In this document: piece by piece, positions 13,841 to 18,282 of the stretch
Position numbering within the stretch: the stretch's first letter is position 1
How the letters are laid out: each line of letters begins with the position of its first letter
Source: JAEZHK01 sp964575255
GTDB lineage: Bacteria; Bacillota; Clostridia; Christensenellales; Aristaeellaceae
Length of the DNA stretch: 18,282 nucleotides
Direction: 5' to 3'
Assembly (NCBI GenBank): GCA_964575255.1
Contig: CAZNPZ010000053.1
Coordinates: forward strand, 1-18,282
Translations under genes and position numbers: made by a program
The notes under the pieces: model-generated
The model's input: only the letters and a program-made list of their open reading frames with translations
What the model was told of the DNA's origin: nothing
Database searches by the model: none

Positions 13841-13869
13841 TTGCAAATTGGTACGTCATGCCATAGAAT
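13841..13869 (+). promoter_or_regulatory. promoter of the ABC exporter leader transcript
   Basis: TTGCAA (13841-13846) and TAGAAT (13864-13869) with a 17-base spacer, diverging from the glmM operon promoter. Transcription would start near 13876 and produce a leader of roughly 230 bases that contains the short ORF and the attenuator hairpin. Confidence 0.55.
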
Positions 13870-13922
13870 GGTGAAGTGGCCGCGCGAAACGGCAATACAG
13901 CCAAGGGAAAGGGGGCAGTCCG

Positions 13923-14015
13923 ATGACCGTCATCATGAGCAATGTACGCTTTGATCGTGGGATCGTCAGCTTCATGGATTGCCGCCTTATGCACCTTCGC
14001 AATTTAAGGGCGTAG
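13923..14015 (+). CDS. putative 30-residue leader peptide of the ABC exporter operon
   Basis: Short ORF starting MTVIMSNVRFDRG and ending RNLRA, 30 residues, with GGGGGC 6-7 bases ahead of the ATG. It lies in the leader between a promoter and an intrinsic terminator that precedes the first ABC gene. Its stop codon (14013-14015) sits in the loop of a hairpin formed by CGCAAT/ATTGCG and GGGCG/CGTCC. No homologue is recognised. By position it resembles BmrB, the leader peptide that controls the bmrCD multidrug exporter of Bacillus subtilis by transcription attenuation; sequence similarity to BmrB was not tested. That it is translated is inferred from its ribosome site and position. Confidence 0.6.
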   Translation: MTVIMSNVRFDRGIVSFMDCRLMHLRNLRA

Positions 14016-14032
14016 TTTTCGTCCGTCATTGC

Positions 14033-14072
14033 GTCGGCCATCGGGCAGCATCCGCCCGGTGGCCGACTTTTT
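14033..14072 (+). terminator. intrinsic terminator/attenuator ahead of the ABC exporter genes
   Basis: GTCGGCCATCGGGC (14033-14046) pairs with GCCCGGTGGCCGAC (14054-14067): 14 base pairs including one U-G, with a 7-base loop, directly followed by TTTTT (14068-14072). It lies between the leader ORF and the first exporter gene on the same strand, so transcripts must pass it to express the exporter. Upstream GATTGCCG (13977-13984) and GTGGCCG (13876-13882) could each pair with the 5' arm, offering possible antiterminators. Confidence 0.85.
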
Positions 14073-14102
14073 ATGCCCGGAATAAAAAAGGGGGACCTCA
14101 AC

Positions 14103-15914
14103 ATGTGGAAGAACCTTGGGCGGCTCAGGTCGATGATGAAGGGCCGCCTCGCAAAATACATCGCGTCCGTCGCCGCGATGGCCGTCTCGGTGTGCGTGTC
14201 GCTGGTCACGCCGCTGGTGCTGGCGGAGACCATCGACGCGGTGATCGGCGCAAAGCGGCCCTTGATGCTGCCGGGCGTGATCCAGACTTGGGTGGATTCG
14301 ATGGGCGGGCGGGAATTTCTGGCCCGAAATCTTTGGATCATGGCGGGGAGCCTGTTGGTTCTGTACCTCCTGGGCGGCCTGTTCCAGTACCTTCGCGGCA
14401 AGTGGTCGGCGGAGGCGAGCGAGGACATCGCGAAAACCGTCCGCGACGGCCTGTACGACCACCTGCAGCGGCTGTCCTATGACTACCACGTCAAAGCCGA
14501 AACCGGCGATCTGGTGCAACGCTGCACCTCCGACGTGGAGACCATCCGCCGCTTCCTTCAGACGCAGCTCGTGGAAATCTTCCGAACGTTCCTGATTGTC
14601 GGCGTCGCGGTGGCGGTCATGCTCCGGATCAATCCCCGCATGACGCTGGTTTCGCTGATCCTCGTGCCGGTGCTCTTCACATGGGCGTTCCTCTTCTTCC
14701 GACTGGTGCAGAAGAACTTCCAGAAGGTGGACGACGCCGAGGGCAAAATGAGCGCGATCCTGCAGGAAAACCTGGCCGCCGTGCGCGTGGTGCGCGCGTT
14801 CGGGCGCCAGCAGTACGAAGTGGAAAAGTTCGCGCGTTTCAACGACGACCTGTTCAAAAAGCACAAGCACCTGACCGACCTGCTCGCGATCTACTGGCCG
14901 TCCAGCGACTTCATCAGCATGACCCAGGCAGGCATCGCGCTGGGCTACGGCGTGTTCCTCGCGGCCAGCGGGCAATTGATGGTGGGCGAGATGACGGTGT
15001 TCATCAGCTATATCTGGATGCTTCTGTGGCCGGTGCGCCAGCTGGGGCGCATCCTCTCTGACCTCGGCAAGGCGCTGGTCTCGGTGGGCCGCATCGCGGA
15101 AGTGATGGAGACGCCGCTTGAACCCGATCAGGACGGCGACGACAAAGCGGCAATCGACGGCGACATCCACTTTGACCATGTGGCGTTCTCCTACGAAAAG
15201 ATGAACCCGGTGCTGATCGACATCGACTTTACCGCAAAGCGCGGCCAGACGGTCGCGATCCTGGGCGCGACCGGCACGGGCAAATCCACGATGATGCACC
15301 TTCTGCAGCGGCTCTATGACGCGGACGAGGGGACGATCACCATCGGCGGCAAAGACATCCGCGGCATTCAGAAGGCGCACCTTCGCAGCCGCATCGGGCT
15401 GATCCTGCAGGAGCCATTCCTCTACTCCCGGTCGATCCGCGACAACATCCGGATCGCCGCGCCGGAGGCCACCGACATTCGCGTGACAGGCGCGGCTCAG
15501 ACCGCCTGCGCCGACGGCTTCATCCGCTCCTTCGAGCAGGGTTACGAAACATTGGTGGGCGAGCGCGGCGTTACGCTGTCGGGCGGGCAGCAGCAGCGCG
15601 TGGCCATCGCGCGCACACTGCTGAAAAACAACGACATCCTGATTTTTGACGACTCGCTGTCCGCGGTGGACACCGAGACCGATCAGGCGATCCGCGAGGC
15701 GCTGAGGCTTGAAAAACACCACGCCACCACCTTCATCATCTCCCACCGGCTGACCACGCTCAGCCAGGCGGATCTGATCCTGGTACTCCAGAACGGACGC
15801 GTCGCGCAGCAGGGCACCCACGACGAACTGATCGGGCAGGACGGCCTGTACCGCCGCGTGTGGCGCATCCAGTCGCAGTTGGAGGAGGAACTGGTCACAG
15901 ACGCAACTGCGTAG
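14103..15914 (+). CDS. ABC exporter half-transporter with degenerate catalytic site (BmrC/TM287-like)
   Basis: Membrane plus ATPase subunit (603 aa) of a probable heterodimeric multidrug-type exporter. The N-terminal six-helix permease domain (about 15-320) is followed by the ATPase: Walker A GATGTGKST (388-396), Q-loop Q436, canonical signature LSGGQ (492-496), Walker B ILIFDD (512-517) and switch H548. Asp517 replaces the usual catalytic Glu, as in the degenerate-site subunit of TM287/288-type heterodimers. The start is ATG at 14103, preceded by AGGGGG at 8 bases; an in-frame ATG at 14073 lies just behind the terminator T-run and lacks a ribosome site. Substrate is unknown. The partner subunit is encoded 216 bases downstream; expression is probably controlled by the upstream attenuator. 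Confidence 0.92.
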   Translation: MWKNLGRLRSMMKGRLAKYIASVAAMAVSVCVSLVTPLVLAETIDAVIGAKRPLMLPGVIQTWVDSMGGREFLARNLWIMAGSLLVLYLLGGLFQYLRGKWSAEASEDIAKTVRDGLYDHLQRLSYDYHVKAETGDLVQRCTSDVETIRRFLQTQLVEIFRTFLIVGVAVAVMLRINPRMTLVSLILVPVLFTWAFLFFRLVQKNFQKVDDAEGKMSAILQENLAAVRVVRAFGRQQYEVEKFARFNDDLFKKHKHLTDLLAIYWPSSDFISMTQAGIALGYGVFLAASGQLMVGEMTVFISYIWMLLWPVRQLGRILSDLGKALVSVGRIAEVMETPLEPDQDGDDKAAIDGDIHFDHVAFSYEKMNPVLIDIDFTAKRGQTVAILGATGTGKSTMMHLLQRLYDADEGTITIGGKDIRGIQKAHLRSRIGLILQEPFLYSRSIRDNIRIAAPEATDIRVTGAAQTACADGFIRSFEQGYETLVGERGVTLSGGQQQRVAIARTLLKNNDILIFDDSLSAVDTETDQAIREALRLEKHHATTFIISHRLTTLSQADLILVLQNGRVAQQGTHDELIGQDGLYRRVWRIQSQLEEELVTDATA

Positions 15915-15994
15915 ATAGCGCTGAGGCCCTCAGACTCCCGCCAGAGGGCATGATGCCCTCTGGACTCTTCGGCGCAAATGCCCTTGGCATTTGC
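15915..15994. repeat. array of three adjacent hairpins between the two ABC exporter genes
   Basis: Directly after the first ABC gene come three perfect inverted repeats. CTGAGGCCCTCAG is at 15921-15933. A repeat with 11-base arms CCAGAGGGCAT/ATGCCCTCTGG is at 15941-15963. One with 9-base arms GCAAATGCC/GGCATTTGC is at 15974-15994. The array opens with ATAGCGCT, the same 8 bases that overlap the glmS stop, and its last hairpin shares GCAAATG/CATTTGC with hairpin 2 of that array. No T-run follows, so read-through to the partner gene is expected, perhaps with altered mRNA stability. Confidence 0.8.
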
Positions 15995-16082
15995 AGGAGG
16001 AGAGCATAACAAGTCACGCATCCGCAGCACTGTTTCTATGAGGTTTGATAGCAAAGATATCACTTACCCGGTCTCTCAATGC

Positions 16083-16111
16083 GGAAGAAAGACTTAAGGC
16101 AGATTTCTTCC
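16083..16111 (+). repeat. hairpin shortly upstream of the second ABC gene
   Basis: GGAAGAAA (16083-16090) pairs with TTTCTTCC (16104-16111) around a 13-base loop, ending 8 bases before the AAGGAGG ribosome site at 16119-16125. A 19-residue ORF without a ribosome site (16038-16097, MRFDSKDITYPVSQCGRKT) ends inside its loop. The rest of 15995-16130 shows nothing recognisable. Confidence 0.5.
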
Positions 16112-16130
16112 GGCTCCGAAGGAGGATTAT

Positions 16131-17972
16131 ATGCAGTTTCAAAACGAGCAGGACTACACCAAGCGTCTGGATGCCGGGCTGTGGCGGAGGGTTCTGGGCT
16201 ATGTGAAGCCGTTCCATCCGCACCTCTATGGCATTATCGCGCTGATGATTGTCTGCGCGGCGATGGACGTGATCTTCCCGCTGCTGACGCGGGAAGCCAT
16301 CGACGTGTTCATCGCGGGCGGCACCACCGACGGCCTCGGCTGGTTCATCGCGCGCTACGCGATCGTAATGGTCATACAGACCGCCGCGATCGCCGGGTTC
16401 ATCTTCCTGTGCGGTCGGGTGGAGGCGGGCGTCTGCCACCGCATCCGGAAGTTGGGCTTCCAGCGCCTCCAGGAGTTGTCCTTTTCCTACTACGACAAGA
16501 CGCCCCTGGGCTACATCCTCTCCCGCATGACGAGCGACACTCAGCGCCTGGGCGACACGATCGGCTGGAGCCTGATCGACCTGATCTGGGGCACGGGCTT
16601 CATCGTGCTGTCGGTTATCGTGATGATTTCCATCAATCTGACGTTGTCGCTGGCGCTGATCGTGGTGCTTCCGGTCATCGGCTTCCTCGCGGTGTACTTC
16701 CAGAAGCGCATTTTGAAGAGCTACCGCGACGTGCGCAAGACCAACTCCCGCATCACCGGCGCGTTCAATGAAGGGATCGCCGGCGCGAAGACCACGAAGA
16801 CCCTCGTCCGAGAGGACGCGAACACGAAGGAATTCGTCGAACTGACGCATCACATGCGCACCTGTTCGGTTCGTGCCGCCGTCTTAAGCGCGCTGTTTCT
16901 GCCGCTGGTGATGTCGCTGGGCTCGGTCGCCGCGGCCTACGCGCTGTGGCGCGGCGGGTACGAGGTGTTCGCCGGGATCACCAGCTTCGGCACACTGACG
17001 CTGTTCATGAACTATTCGGTGCAGATCTTTGAGCCGATCACCAACATCGCCCGCGTGTTCGCGGACCTTCAGTCCTCGCAGGCGGCGGCGGAGCGCGTGG
17101 TGTCGCTCCTTGAAACGAAGCCGGACGTGGTGGACTCCAAGGGCGTGGAGGCGGTCTACGGCGACAACTTCCACCCGGTGACAGAAAACTGGCCGGGCCT
17201 CAAGGGCGACATCCAGTTTGACCACGTTTCGTTCCAGTACGGCAGCGGCGAGAAGGTGCTGGACGACTTCAGCCTGACTGTAAAGGCGGGCCAGACCATC
17301 GCCCTCGTCGGCGAGACCGGCAGCGGCAAGTCCACCATCGTCAATCTGATCTGCCGGTTCTACGAGCCGACCTCCGGGCGCATCCTGATTGACGGTGTGG
17401 ACTATCGCGAGCGCTCGCAATTGTGGCTTCAGTCCCATCTGGGGTATGTGCTGCAGCAGCCGCACCTGTTCTCCGGCACCATCCGCGAGAACATCCGCTA
17501 CGGGCGGCTGGACGCGACTGATGAGGAAGTCGAGCGCGCCGCGCGCATGGTGGACGCCGAGGGCTTCATCCTGAAGTTTGAAAAGGGCTACGACACCGAC
17601 GTGGGCGAGGGCGGCGGCAGGCTGTCCACGGGGCAAAAGCAGCTGATCTCGTTCGCGCGCGCGCTGATTGCGAACCCGGCGGTCTTCGTCCTGGACGAAG
17701 CCACTTCCTCTGTCGACACCGAGACCGAGCAGCGCATTCAGAAGGCCATCGCCACCGCGCTCAAAGGCCGCACCAGCTTCATCATCGCGCACCGGCTGTC
17801 CACCATCCGTCACGCGGATCGTATCCTGGTCATCCAGGACGGCCATGTTCTGGAGCAGGGCACCCACCGCGAGCTGCTCGCGCACCGAGGCCACTACTAC
17901 AACCTATACGTCAACCAGTTCCGCGAGGAACGCGAACAGGCGCTTTTAGGCCACGGACTGGCGGAATCATGA
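16131..17972 (+). CDS. ABC exporter half-transporter with canonical Walker B (BmrD/TM288-like)
   Basis: Second half (613 aa) of the heterodimeric exporter. The permease domain (about 20-320) carries the coupling-region motifs FSYYDKTPLGYILSRMTSD and AGAKTTKTLVRE. The ATPase has Walker A GETGSGKST (394-402), Q-loop Q442, signature LSTGQ (498-502, Thr for the usual Gly), Walker B VFVLDE with catalytic E523, and switch H554. With the first subunit this gives one competent site (this Walker B with the partner's LSGGQ) and one degenerate site (partner Asp517 with this LSTGQ). An insertion before the ATPase (about 335-358, VYGDNFHPVTENWPG) separates the domains. ATG at 16131 follows AAGGAGG by 5 bases. 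Substrate unknown. Confidence 0.93.
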   Translation: MQFQNEQDYTKRLDAGLWRRVLGYVKPFHPHLYGIIALMIVCAAMDVIFPLLTREAIDVFIAGGTTDGLGWFIARYAIVMVIQTAAIAGFIFLCGRVEAGVCHRIRKLGFQRLQELSFSYYDKTPLGYILSRMTSDTQRLGDTIGWSLIDLIWGTGFIVLSVIVMISINLTLSLALIVVLPVIGFLAVYFQKRILKSYRDVRKTNSRITGAFNEGIAGAKTTKTLVREDANTKEFVELTHHMRTCSVRAAVLSALFLPLVMSLGSVAAAYALWRGGYEVFAGITSFGTLTLFMNYSVQIFEPITNIARVFADLQSSQAAAERVVSLLETKPDVVDSKGVEAVYGDNFHPVTENWPGLKGDIQFDHVSFQYGSGEKVLDDFSLTVKAGQTIALVGETGSGKSTIVNLICRFYEPTSGRILIDGVDYRERSQLWLQSHLGYVLQQPHLFSGTIRENIRYGRLDATDEEVERAARMVDAEGFILKFEKGYDTDVGEGGGRLSTGQKQLISFARALIANPAVFVLDEATSSVDTETEQRIQKAIATALKGRTSFIIAHRLSTIRHADRILVIQDGHVLEQGTHRELLAHRGHYYNLYVNQFREEREQALLGHGLAES

Positions 17973-18170
17973 CGCGGACGGCGCTGCCGCGCGCCTAATG
18001 GGGGCTACACCCAAACCCCCGCTTGAATACGCCCCAGAAGCCTCGTTCGTACCGCGCCGGTCACAGCCCGCAAATCGAGCAGCCAACGCATAACAACACG
18101 CTGGTCGCCAATGGCTGGAGCGAGTCAAGGAAACCATGCCAGCATAGCCACTGCGAATCATCGCATATGA
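17973..18170. other. intergenic region between ABC exporter and tuf
   Basis: About 200 bases without a credible gene. It contains GCGCTGCCGCGC (17981-17992), nearly the same as GCGCTACCGCGC after glmS (8179-8190). It also contains a G-rich element read on the minus strand: ACGAACGAGGC, then AGCGGGGGTTTGGG (18023-18010), then a GGGGG/CCCCC inverted repeat (17999-18020). No clear terminator for the ABC operon is seen. Confidence 0.45.
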
Positions 18171-18172
18171 AA

Positions 18173-18199
18173 GGAGCCGCTTCAATGTGAAGCGGCTCC
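18173..18199 (-). terminator. terminator of tuf
   Basis: GGAGCCGCTT (18173-18182) and AAGCGGCTCC (18190-18199) form a perfect 10-base-pair stem with a 7-base loop. On the minus strand the stem is followed by TTTCAT, a short T-run suiting the incoming tuf transcript; on the plus strand no T-run follows. Confidence 0.65.
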
Positions 18200-18218
18200 T
18201 GATTTCGTATCTGTTGGG

Positions 18219-18282
18219 TTATTCGATGACTTTCGTCACGACGCCCGAACCCACCGTGCGGCCGCCCTCGCGGATGGCGAAG
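18219..18282 (-). CDS. tuf: Translation elongation factor Tu (C-terminal end only)
   Basis: The last 20 codons plus a stop, read on the minus strand from the window edge, give ...REGGRTVGSGVVTKVIE and TAA. This is the highly conserved C-terminus of EF-Tu domain 3. The rest of the gene, including the GTPase domain, lies beyond base 18282. The terminator hairpin lies about 20 bases after the stop. Confidence 0.93.
   Translation of the reverse strand, partial: FAIREGGRTVGSGVVTKVIE

Noticed and set aside
14073..14102. upstream ATG start for the first ABC protein
   Set aside because: It begins directly behind the terminator T-run with no ribosome site; ATG 14103 has AGGGGG at good spacing.
14004..15821. 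605-codon open frame antisense to the first ABC gene
   Set aside because: It is a GC-rich shadow of the ABC gene; the product is His/Arg/Asp-rich with no family motifs, while the plus strand has full Walker and signature motifs.
17967..18185. 72-codon minus-strand open frame between the ABC gene and tuf
   Set aside because: Its start lies in the tuf terminator hairpin and it runs through the repeat-like G-rich element; no ribosome site or family match.

Overview
The window looks like chromosomal DNA of a GC-rich Firmicute, most likely a member of the Clostridia. The clues are a glmS ribozyme ahead of glmS, sigma-A-type promoters close to consensus, strong AGGAGG-type ribosome binding sites, a two-subunit iron-sulfur L-serine dehydratase, an XpaC-family protein, and a FeoB with a small Cys-rich partner. 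The genus cannot be fixed from the sequence. No transposase, phage, CRISPR, tRNA or rRNA gene was seen.

Layout. On the minus strand at the left are sdaAA (cut by the window edge) and sdaAB for serine catabolism. Next, also minus, is feoA-feoB-small Cys-rich membrane protein for ferrous iron uptake, with a near-consensus promoter and a DtxR/IdeR-like palindrome. On the plus strand follow mnmG (tRNA wobble modification) and glmS, whose leader holds a complete glmS ribozyme. After glmS come five successive unrelated hairpins, a G-rich element, and a two-gene unit (a membrane XpaC-family protein and an acyl-CoA thioesterase) that ends in a strong terminator.

Converging on that terminator is a tight minus-strand operon: sugar-phosphate nucleotidyltransferase, dCMP deaminase, GlmU-like left-handed beta-helix acyltransferase, glmM. 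Together with glmS these could cover fructose-6-phosphate to UDP-GlcNAc, with the two GlmU activities on separate proteins and a pyrimidine deaminase gene between them.

On the right, diverging from that operon, are two ABC half-transporters forming a BmrCD/TM287-288-like heterodimeric exporter with one degenerate ATP site. Before the first gene lie a promoter, a 30-codon ORF with a good ribosome binding site and an intrinsic terminator, which together look like a leader-peptide attenuator. The far right edge holds the last codons of tuf (EF-Tu) on the minus strand with its terminator.

The most interesting items are the attenuator ahead of the exporter, the split-GlmU operon with the embedded dCMP deaminase, the glmS ribozyme with an enlarged P1, and the arrays of non-identical hairpins just behind glmS and between the ABC genes.
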